58,910 nt of DNA from Lactiplantibacillus xiangfangensis (GTDB taxonomy: Bacteria; Bacillota; Bacilli; Lactobacillales; Lactobacillaceae), in contig NZ_JQCL01000103.1 in NCBI RefSeq assembly GCF_001438845.1, positions 166,417 to 225,326 on the forward strand. Direction: 5' to 3'. How positions within the stretch are numbered: position 1 is the first letter of the stretch; every line of letters begins with the position of its first letter. The translations under genes and the position numbers were made by a program. Positions 52,580 through 58,910 of the stretch are shown here, one piece after another. The notes under the pieces were generated by a model, which made no database searches, was not told the DNA's origin, and was given only the letters and a program-made list of their open reading frames with translations.

Positions 52580-53416
52580 TCAACCATTAATTAATTTTTT
52601 TATTAAATGGTATCCGTGACCGACACTCTTAATATCGTGCGCATCGGAGCCATAAACTAGCGGAATGCCAAGCTTTTGAGCCCGTACCAAGATTTGATTT
52701 CCCGGGTAAAAATCATTACATTCTGGTTTGTATAACCCCGCAAGGTTCAAGTCTAATTCACGGTTCTGCTGCTTGATTCGAGCTAACGCTTGATCGACCA
52801 GAGCTAAGTTAGCTGAGTCTAACGGCGCCGTCAGCCCAAAGTAGTCCTGATATTTCCGGACCAGGCTCATATGCCCAATTCGTTGGGGCGTATACGGTCC
52901 GAAGTCCGCTTGCACTGAACCTAACACCGTCCGGTAATACTGCTCAAAGAGCCGTTGCGGGTCCTCAAACCACTGTGAAAATCCGGCTTGAAAGTCAGTC
53001 GTTGATAGATCAATGCACCAAAAGTGACCTTGCGCGCCCCGCATAAAGTGCACCGACAAAATATTTTCTTGGGTTTGAGCCCCGTATTGCGCTAAAAACT
53101 GTTTCGTCCACGCTTCGTAGCCCGGTAAAAAGTCAACTTCAAAGCCAATTGAAATGTCGATTTGATTGGCATACTTAGCCTGTAAGCCACGCGCCAAGTC
53201 TAAGTAGTCGTCGACTTGGTCTCCCCGTAAAGAAGCTTCGGTATAACCTACTGGGTCACCAGCCAATTCCGTTTGAAACTCTGGCGGTAACGGCGCGTGT
53301 TCAGTTATACAATAGCGTTGAAATCCCATCCGAATCGCCCGTTGAACCATCTTTTCAGTTGATTCACCACTACCATGGGGACAAAGTTCCGTATGGGTGT
53401 GTCCGTCTACTAGCAT
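52580..53416 (-). CDS. hisK: Histidinol-phosphatase, PHP family
   Basis: Start at 53416 (MLVDGHTHTELCPHG), with AGGCGATGAG upstream. The 278-residue protein has the PHP metal site HTHTELCPHG, the ITEHAPLP loop, SVHFM and the C-terminal VYGSDAHDIKSVG. It dephosphorylates histidinol phosphate and completes the his pathway. It lies upstream of the his T-box with its own transcription, so it is not under that T-box. Confidence 0.92.
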   Translation of the reverse strand: MLVDGHTHTELCPHGSGESTEKMVQRAIRMGFQRYCITEHAPLPPEFQTELAGDPVGYTEASLRGDQVDDYLDLARGLQAKYANQIDISIGFEVDFLPGYEAWTKQFLAQYGAQTQENILSVHFMRGAQGHFWCIDLSTTDFQAGFSQWFEDPQRLFEQYYRTVLGSVQADFGPYTPQRIGHMSLVRKYQDYFGLTAPLDSANLALVDQALARIKQQNRELDLNLAGLYKPECNDFYPGNQILVRAQKLGIPLVYGSDAHDIKSVGHGYHLIKKLING

Positions 53417-53477
53417 CTTCTCATCGCCTTTTAATATTTTAATCATATTCAAACATAGTTTAACGGCTAATACAAGT

Positions 53478-53535
53478 CAGACCGCACTTCGGCTAGGGCC
53501 GTCCCCTAGCACACTAGTTCTGCCAGACGAAGCAG
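53478..53535 (+). repeat. Remnant of structured repeat family 2
   Basis: This 58-base stretch aligns with the 3' third of the 40771 copy (CAGACCG, GGGCCGTCCC, TAGCACAC, CCAGACGAAGCAG), while the 5' two thirds including the outer stem are gone. A decayed copy. Confidence 0.7.
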
Positions 53536-53567
53536 CAAATTTAAACTTTCTCCATGCAATCGTGACA

Positions 53568-53613
53568 CAAAAAAACTAGCCTTACAGTAAATGACTTACT
53601 GAAGACTAGATTA
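53568..53613 (-). terminator. Terminator of the ica-like operon
   Basis: On the minus strand CTAG...TTCAGTAA pairs with TTACTGTAA...CTAG, followed by seven Ts, 12 bases after the stop codon at 53625. Confidence 0.8.
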
Positions 53614-53624
53614 AAATTGATTCC

Positions 53625-54515
53625 TTATTTGCTTAGCCAAGTTCGAATACTTGGCCAACTTTCATGGTTAATAATCATCCGTGGTAACTGATTCATACTA
53701 GTTTGGTCCGTGACGATCCCCACGTTCAGCGTAGCAATCCCAGACGTCAGGTGTTGTCGACTTAGGAACCGGTTGATGCGGTCGGGGCCACTACCATACG
53801 GATACGCAAACATATCGGCGTTAACGCCCATGTGTTGTTTCATTTCACGCTTGCTCGTGGCAAAATCTTGCGTAAAGCGGTGGTATTCCTTCGGTTGATC
53901 AAAAATGGGGTTAAACTTTTTCGTTAAGTAGTGCATATCATGGGTATGCAACCCTAATGTCATAAGATCACCGGCTCGTCGTTTGGCCCCCTTGATTTCT
54001 GACCAAGTGGCTAATTGGGTCCCTTCACGGTAACGCCCAGTATTCCCCGTAATAATGAACACCGTAAATGGCAAGTGGTACTTTTTCATCGTTGGTAACG
54101 CGTTATCGATCATCGTTCGATCAATATCATCAAAAGTTAGAACCACGTACTTCCCTTTGATTGGTTGGTGACTGGCTTTCATACGCGCCATTTCCGCACT
54201 AGAAATCACTTTAACGTGGTGCTTGTGCAAGTAGGTCATTTGACTTGCAAACTGGTCAGCGGGCACGTCAAAATCATGTAACTGTGAATTACTGGATAAC
54301 ACCCGGGAAATATCGACACCCGGCGTATTTTTTAAAATCCGATGATAACAAAACACAATAATTCCGTTTTTAGTCTTGGCATCGTCAGCTGGTAACGCGT
54401 AGTTGGTGTCTTTTTCACGGTTAAACTCAAAATTCTTTTGCACCGTAAAGCCCATGCCCACAACGATTAAAATCGCGACGGCCCAAATTAATAGTTTACG
54501 CCTGCTTCTTTTCAC
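53625..54515 (-). CDS. Polysaccharide deacetylase (IcaB/PgaB-like)
   Basis: A 296-residue protein, GTG start with GGGGGCGG upstream. An N-terminal membrane helix (about 8-26) anchors an outer NodB domain with motif 1 VLTFDDIDRT, metal-binding motif 2 GLHTHDMHYL and motif 3 MFAYPYGSG. It resembles IcaB, which removes acetyl groups from poly-N-acetylglucosamine. Last gene of a three-gene operon; its start overlaps the preceding gene. Confidence 0.85.
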   Translation of the reverse strand: MKRSRRKLLIWAVAILIVVGMGFTVQKNFEFNREKDTNYALPADDAKTKNGIIVFCYHRILKNTPGVDISRVLSSNSQLHDFDVPADQFASQMTYLHKHHVKVISSAEMARMKASHQPIKGKYVVLTFDDIDRTMIDNALPTMKKYHLPFTVFIITGNTGRYREGTQLATWSEIKGAKRRAGDLMTLGLHTHDMHYLTKKFNPIFDQPKEYHRFTQDFATSKREMKQHMGVNADMFAYPYGSGPDRINRFLSRQHLTSGIATLNVGIVTDQTSMNQLPRMIINHESWPSIRTWLSK

Positions 54516-54807
54516 TGTTTGTCCGCCCCCGTAATTTTCTTAAGCGCATTGCTGCGTATAGGCCAACCACCAGTGAAACTAGCGCGATAATGCCAATCAC
54601 AATGCCGTATAACTTATAGTCAAGGTTTAATAACAAATAAAAACTAACTAACGAGTCACTGTAAATGTGCAGGATAAAACTAACGTTCACCACAATCACA
54701 AACGCCACGAACAGCCACAGCGCAAGTAAAATTAAGCTCCGGCCAACGGTTCGTGGACGACTCGTTTTCTTACGAATAATATAATGTCTTCTTTGTCCTG
54801 GTTGCAT
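54496..54807 (-). CDS. Small membrane accessory protein (IcaD/PgaD-like)
   Basis: A 103-residue protein with a basic N-terminus and two membrane helices (about 22-45 and 60-85), the size and layout of IcaD/PgaD. Its ATG overlaps the stop of the glycosyltransferase gene (TAATG), implying coupling. Sequence similarity to IcaD is weak; the call rests on position and shape. Confidence 0.6.
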   Translation of the reverse strand: MQPGQRRHYIIRKKTSRPRTVGRSLILLALWLFVAFVIVVNVSFILHIYSDSLVSFYLLLNLDYKLYGIVIGIIALVSLVVGLYAAMRLRKLRGRTNSEKKQA

Positions 54808-56030
54808 TACTTCAACCCCCGATCAGGACTTGTCCAAGTACCAATCCGGTCTGGATCCAAGATAAATGAAATGATGGCTGCAATACAGCTAATCAGGTTA
54901 ATCATCCAGTAGTACAAAATATAAATCGGCACTAACAAGAAATCACGCCACTGTAGATAAGCCGCAGCTTGTGATGCCCGGAAACCAATTGCAAATTGTG
55001 TAAAACTAATGATCAAAAGAATCAGTAAAATATCCCCATCCAATTGAACCGTGTGGACAAACGCTAAGTTTAAGACCCATGAAACCAGGCTCAGTGCGGT
55101 ACAAATCGCCCACACGTTACTGATAACCGTTTCTGATAATAGGGCGCGCTTACTGAGTGACCCGTGCATGAGAATATCCCAATTTCCAGCTAACACTTCT
55201 AGGCCACCTCGTGACCAGCGTTGCCGTTGCCGAATTAGGTTTCGAATTGATTCTGGCACAAGAATCCAGCAAATTGCCCGTGGTTCATAGCGCACTTGCC
55301 AGTTATGCCGATACATCCGCCAAGTAATGTCGATGTCTTCAGTCATGACGGCTGCGTTCCAGCCCCCTACTGATTCCAACGCTTCCCGCCGAAACGCCAC
55401 AATCACGCCAGAAACTGTCGTAATCCGCCCAGCCAAAAAGGCCTGCGCCTTTTTGATAATGTCAATCACACCGATATATTCCAATAATTGGAGCCGGCCT
55501 AAGATGGTCGTTCGGTTACGAACAACCGGTTTCCCCGCAACAGCGCCAATGTGCGGATTACTGTTAAGCGTTTTGACCAACTCCGTCAACGACTGGTAAT
55601 CCAAAATGGAATCCGAATCGATTCCCAAAATATATTCACCCGTCGCCACCTTCAGTCCTTGGTTAAGCGCGTTCGCTTTTCCTTGATTGACCTCGATTGG
55701 CACAATCTTAATCGTAAATTTATCTTGATAAGCTTTTTGTAACTCGTACATCATTGTTAGCGTCTGGTCGTCACTCTTGTCATCAATCAAAATTACTTCA
55801 AAATGATGATAATGTAACGCAGCAATTGAAGCGACCGCTCCCTTCAGCGTGTCCTCTTCATTATGTGCTGGTACCAAAATCGAAACAAGCGGCGACGTGG
55901 CCACCGTTAACTTTCCCCGCTGTTCAGACCGTTGTAAGCGTCCAAAATAAAGACACCCAATGATCCAAATCGCTGCTACTAAAATTGGATACCCAATCAC
56001 AAAGTCGTTCATGACGTTTATAACCCACAT
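54807..56030 (-). CDS. Processive family-2 glycosyltransferase (IcaA/PgaC-like)
   Basis: A 407-residue membrane enzyme with an N-terminal helix, GT-A domain (LVPAHNEEDTLKGAV, IDDKSDDQT, the GIDSDS metal site, MTEDIDITWRM and QRQRWSRG), then several helices. This is the cellulose-synthase-like set of polysaccharide polymerases; the closest group is the poly-beta-1,6-N-acetylglucosamine synthases. It uses UDP-GlcNAc on the inner face and extrudes the polymer. AAAGGAG precedes the ATG. Confidence 0.87.
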   Translation of the reverse strand: MWVINVMNDFVIGYPILVAAIWIIGCLYFGRLQRSEQRGKLTVATSPLVSILVPAHNEEDTLKGAVASIAALHYHHFEVILIDDKSDDQTLTMMYELQKAYQDKFTIKIVPIEVNQGKANALNQGLKVATGEYILGIDSDSILDYQSLTELVKTLNSNPHIGAVAGKPVVRNRTTILGRLQLLEYIGVIDIIKKAQAFLAGRITTVSGVIVAFRREALESVGGWNAAVMTEDIDITWRMYRHNWQVRYEPRAICWILVPESIRNLIRQRQRWSRGGLEVLAGNWDILMHGSLSKRALLSETVISNVWAICTALSLVSWVLNLAFVHTVQLDGDILLILLIISFTQFAIGFRASQAAAYLQWRDFLLVPIYILYYWMINLISCIAAIISFILDPDRIGTWTSPDRGLK

Positions 56031-56327
56031 GTATAAAAAACTCCTTTAATCCATTAACCCCGTTGTGTCCAAAAAATCGAAACGCAATTCTGAAATATTA
56101 AACAAATTATTTTACCACGATAAACTTAGTTAACCGGTTGAACGACATAAATCATTAATTTAACGTCATAATCGTTGCTATTGAAATTCTGTTGGGCCGT
56201 TTTCCGTCCCACGTTGTTCTCTAAACTTTCCCTAATTTATTCATATTGATTACAAAAATAGCCGTACTAATGATATGCTCAAATCAATCGATCGCCAGTA
56301 TTTTCATTATTTTTAAAGGAAGTTATT
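56031..56327. other. Divergent promoter region
   Basis: AT-rich, about 300 bases between the ica-like operon and the VanZ gene. It must carry both promoters; no clear operator was found. Confidence 0.4.
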
Positions 56328-57488
56328 ATGCACGAACTCATCTTAAAACTTTATCAACTCGCCCTTTCCAGCCACATCGTCAGCACACTGCTTGAACCCG
56401 TTCACATCGTGATCCTACTCTTACCGGTAGCCACACTTGCATTAGCAATGATCGTTTTAACGGGTCAGCTCCGATTAAGAACAACGTTAACGACTCGTAA
56501 TCTCATCAGTACCTACTCCTTTATCTGGTACATCGCCGTTGCCTACCTGCTAATTATCTTACCGTTGCCGACCCGTTCTTCAGTCAATGCGATGACAACG
56601 GCATCTTATAATCTGCACCCGTTCTACTTTCTTGAACAGTTGAAATTACTGACACCATTTCAACTACACGATACCAGTACTTGGGTCAGCGCCTTTACCT
56701 CATCCACTTTCTTTCAGCCATTTTTCAACATCTTGCTCTTTATGCCGATCGGCGCTTACTTAAAATGGCGGCACCACTGGTCATTAGGCCTGATTACCTT
56801 GATTAGTTTCACGCTATCGCTCTTTTTTGAAACGACACAGTTAACAGGGTTGTACGGTTACTATTCCCGTGCCTATCGAATGTTTGACGTGGACGATCTG
56901 CTCATGAACACTTTGGGTGGCATTATTGGTGCGGTCGGGCTCGTCTTCATTCCACAACGGTGGCGCAACCAGGATCACTCGCCGGTACTGAACTGGCAAA
57001 ATCATCCCATCAACTGGCAGCGAATCGGTGCACTTTTAGTTGACTGGCTCCTGATTGCCGGTTTCGACAGCGTCTACTTTGTCCTAGTAAAACACTACGG
57101 CTGGCAACTACCACATGATTTTCGGTGGTTATACATTGCCAATATCTTAATATTTTTCATTTTGCCAGCACTGCTTACCGGAAAGACCATTGGGGGATTA
57201 CTATTCAATAGTCAGATTCAATCTCAAACTGGGCAGCGCGCAACCTTTTTTCAAGTCATCATTCATTACGGGGGGCTCTACTTCGTTGGACTGCCACTAC
57301 TTTTCTTGGACCTATGGCTCTTTAATCGCCTTGGCAACGTCCCTAGTCCGTCACTGAACCGGTTAGACGTCTACCTAGTCGTCGTGTCACTATTGCTCCT
57401 CATTATTAGCTACGATTTGTTGCTAGCTTTGTTTAATCGGCAGCACCGATTGTGGTGTGAACAATTGAGTCATACGCTCATCGTCTAA
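56328..57488 (+). CDS. VanZ-RDD family membrane protein
   Basis: A 386-residue protein. Residues about 60-215 form a VanZ domain (NILLFMPIGAYLKWR, FFETTQLTGLYG, FDVDDLLMNTLGGIIG), then an RDD-like domain of three helices (QRIGALLVDWLLIAGF) follows. VanZ gives low-level teicoplanin resistance in enterococci, but most homologues are of unknown function. AAAGGAAG precedes the ATG. Facing away from the ica-like operon. Confidence 0.85.
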   Translation: MHELILKLYQLALSSHIVSTLLEPVHIVILLLPVATLALAMIVLTGQLRLRTTLTTRNLISTYSFIWYIAVAYLLIILPLPTRSSVNAMTTASYNLHPFYFLEQLKLLTPFQLHDTSTWVSAFTSSTFFQPFFNILLFMPIGAYLKWRHHWSLGLITLISFTLSLFFETTQLTGLYGYYSRAYRMFDVDDLLMNTLGGIIGAVGLVFIPQRWRNQDHSPVLNWQNHPINWQRIGALLVDWLLIAGFDSVYFVLVKHYGWQLPHDFRWLYIANILIFFILPALLTGKTIGGLLFNSQIQSQTGQRATFFQVIIHYGGLYFVGLPLLFLDLWLFNRLGNVPSPSLNRLDVYLVVVSLLLLIISYDLLLALFNRQHRLWCEQLSHTLIV

Positions 57489-57583
57489 CGCCTAGTCCTA
57501 CCCCGATTACAAAAATCTACCTTTACGTTAGCCGGTCACTCGTGTTAAATTGAGAGTAAATCAAACTTCTGGAAGTTAAAACT

Positions 57584-58492
57584 ATGATAAAAGTACAAGA
57601 ATTAAGCGACGATTTTCGGTGGGTCGCGGTTAATAACTATACTGATAACGACTATCGGCAACTGATCAACGAAGAGCACGTCACCGATGAAATGCTAGGC
57701 TACGCCACCGACCAACATGAGCGTGGTCGGTTAGAATATGATTCCAAAAGTGCCATTACGACGATCATTTTCGACGTTGTCACCAATAACGAAGATGAGG
57801 GGACTTATACGGCTCAAGTCAGCTTTATGTTGATTGACCACACCCTCCTCTCCTTTACGACTGCGAATACTAGCTTTGTCGAAGACATGATTGCGGATGA
57901 GATCGATGCCGACTGGGAGCACGTCTTGCATCCGTTCGACTACATCTTTGAAGTACTCTACAAATTGTCACGGCAATACTTTTCCGCCATTAATCAAATC
58001 AATAAAGAGCGTCAAAACATTCAAACTAAAATGAAAAAGCAGATCCAACGATCCGTTATTTTGCAGTTGATGGATTTAGAAACGACGTTGGTTTACTTTT
58101 TAACTTCCCTAAAAAGTAATAACGACCTATTGCAATCACTCAAACGGTTTGCACCCGTAAAATTTTCAACCTCGCAAAAAGAACGGCTCGACGATATCAT
58201 TGTTGAAGCTCAGCAAGGGTTGGAAATGGCTAACATTGCGTCAGATATTATCGGGCGCGTTTCCAACGCCTATTCCAACATCTTGGATAATAGTTTGAAC
58301 AATACCATGTGGCTGTTGACCATCTTCTCGATCGTCCTGACCATGCCGAACATCGTCTTTGGCTTCTTCGGGCAAAACGTTGATCTACCGTTCATGAAGA
58401 ATCCGTTCGGTTGGGAAATCACCGTGATCATTGCAATTGGACTATGCGTTTTGACCATCTGGTTACTACGGCGCAATTCGTTTCGTAAATGA
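57584..58492 (+). CDS. CorA-like divalent cation transporter
   Basis: A 302-residue protein with a cytosolic alpha/beta domain, long helices and two C-terminal membrane helices. The pore signature at the end of helix 1 is MPNIVFGFFGQNVDLPF, so the usual GMN is replaced by GQN. GMN is essential in CorA, and CorA-like subgroups with GxN variants may transport other ions or work in the other direction. Monocistronic, followed by a terminator. Confidence 0.85.
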   Translation: MIKVQELSDDFRWVAVNNYTDNDYRQLINEEHVTDEMLGYATDQHERGRLEYDSKSAITTIIFDVVTNNEDEGTYTAQVSFMLIDHTLLSFTTANTSFVEDMIADEIDADWEHVLHPFDYIFEVLYKLSRQYFSAINQINKERQNIQTKMKKQIQRSVILQLMDLETTLVYFLTSLKSNNDLLQSLKRFAPVKFSTSQKERLDDIIVEAQQGLEMANIASDIIGRVSNAYSNILDNSLNNTMWLLTIFSIVLTMPNIVFGFFGQNVDLPFMKNPFGWEITVIIAIGLCVLTIWLLRRNSFRK

Positions 58493-58504
58493 ATCTTAAT
58501 ACCA

Positions 58505-58555
58505 CCAAAGGCCTTGCTACCAACAATTTTGTTGATAACAAGGCCTTTTTTATTT
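58505..58555 (+). terminator. Terminator of the CorA-like gene
   Basis: AAAGGCCTTG pairs with CAAGGCCTTT, with an inner CAACAA/TTGTTG stem, then TTTTTATT. Confidence 0.9.
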
Positions 58556-58643
58556 AAATAATTAAAAGTTGAAGGCTAAATTTAGTGACTGATTACGACT
58601 GTATCAGTGTTCAGGCTACTACAAATTAGCGACGTTTAAGCTG

Positions 58644-58826
58644 GTCCGGCTGACACTGATGCCATGTGGTCGTGGGACCGGATCGAGCCTGAGAAACGGT
58701 CTCGACCTTCGCCCGGAACACTTGCAAAAGACGCAATTGTCCCGGACCGTCCGTGGTGTAAGCTCGGCAAAAGAAACGCCGCGCTAACGCCACCTTCACG
58801 ACCAATATCATCAGTGACAGCCTCCG
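58644..58826 (-). repeat. Structured repeat family 1, copy 4 (reversed)
   Basis: Read on the minus strand: outer stem GGCTGTCACTGAT / ATCAGTGTCAGCC and GGTCGTG / CACGACC, hairpins CCGGGACA.../...TGTTCCGG and GGTCGAG/CTCGATCC. The loop ACCGTTTCTCAGG differs slightly from the other copies. It abuts a family 2 copy in the same relative order as at 37 kb. Confidence 0.83.
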
Positions 58827-58856
58827 ATTATCCGACAATCATAGCAATAGTAAGCT

Positions 58857-58910
58857 TATTTTGAGCGCAGTCGGGTAACCTTGGTGTGCTGTGTCGGCAA
58901 GATTGGCGGG
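58857..58910 (+). repeat. Structured repeat family 2 (partial at window end)
   Basis: Begins with TTTTGAGCGCAGTC, then GTGCTGTGTCGGCAAGATTGG as in the other copies, and runs off the window. Confidence 0.8.

Noticed and set aside
1-58910. CRISPR array, prophage or insertion sequence
   Set aside because: No short regularly spaced repeats, phage structural genes, integrase or transposase frames were seen.

Overview
The window comes from a low-to-mid GC Gram-positive bacterium. Gene content, codon use and small features (an N-acetylglucosamine/glucose PTS IICBA, hisZ with a T-box-controlled his operon, a tmRNA tag AKNNNNSYALAA, NADH peroxidase, NrtR with a niaP-like transporter) point to the Lactiplantibacillus plantarum group. 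Most of it is chromosomal backbone. No prophage, transposase, CRISPR array, rRNA or tRNA gene was seen.

Layout. 1-420: three tandem genes for 45-47-residue peptides, minus strand, the last cut by the window edge. 1185-6516: an operon of a MacB-like ABC protein, a family-4 glycosyltransferase and an ABC half-exporter. 6.9-15.7 kb: pgi, a GlcU/RbsU-type sugar importer, an rRNA methyltransferase, an OmpR-type two-component system, and an ACT-domain/PFL pair. 15.7-29.4 kb: DMT transporter, ssrA, many small membrane proteins, an ECF S component, the nicotinate pair niaP/nrtR, NlpC/P60 and DUF915 cell-surface genes, Lrp, ABC-F, GNAT and VOC genes. 29.5-36.9 kb: PTS IICBA, a T-box-controlled ketopantoate-reductase-like gene, DegV, and T-box-controlled metA-hom. 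37-43.7 kb: a PF04392-type ABC importer behind an attenuator-like leader, NADH peroxidase behind a PerR-like box, and a beta-hydroxyacid dehydrogenase. 43.8-53.4 kb: TerC, hisZGDBHAFIEC behind a His T-box, and a separate histidinol-phosphatase that supplies the activity the short HisB lacks. 53.6-58.5 kb: an ica/pga-like exopolysaccharide operon, a VanZ-RDD protein and a CorA-like transporter.

Three T-boxes (specifiers read as GAC, ATG and CAC) tie amino-acid metabolism to tRNA charging. The most unusual material is non-coding or very small. There are two families of about 180 bp intergenic repeats whose copies differ by compensatory base changes, which suggests structured RNAs, and they occur twice as the same back-to-back composite. 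There is also the tandem peptide array at the left edge, and several genes below 60 codons with strong expression signals.
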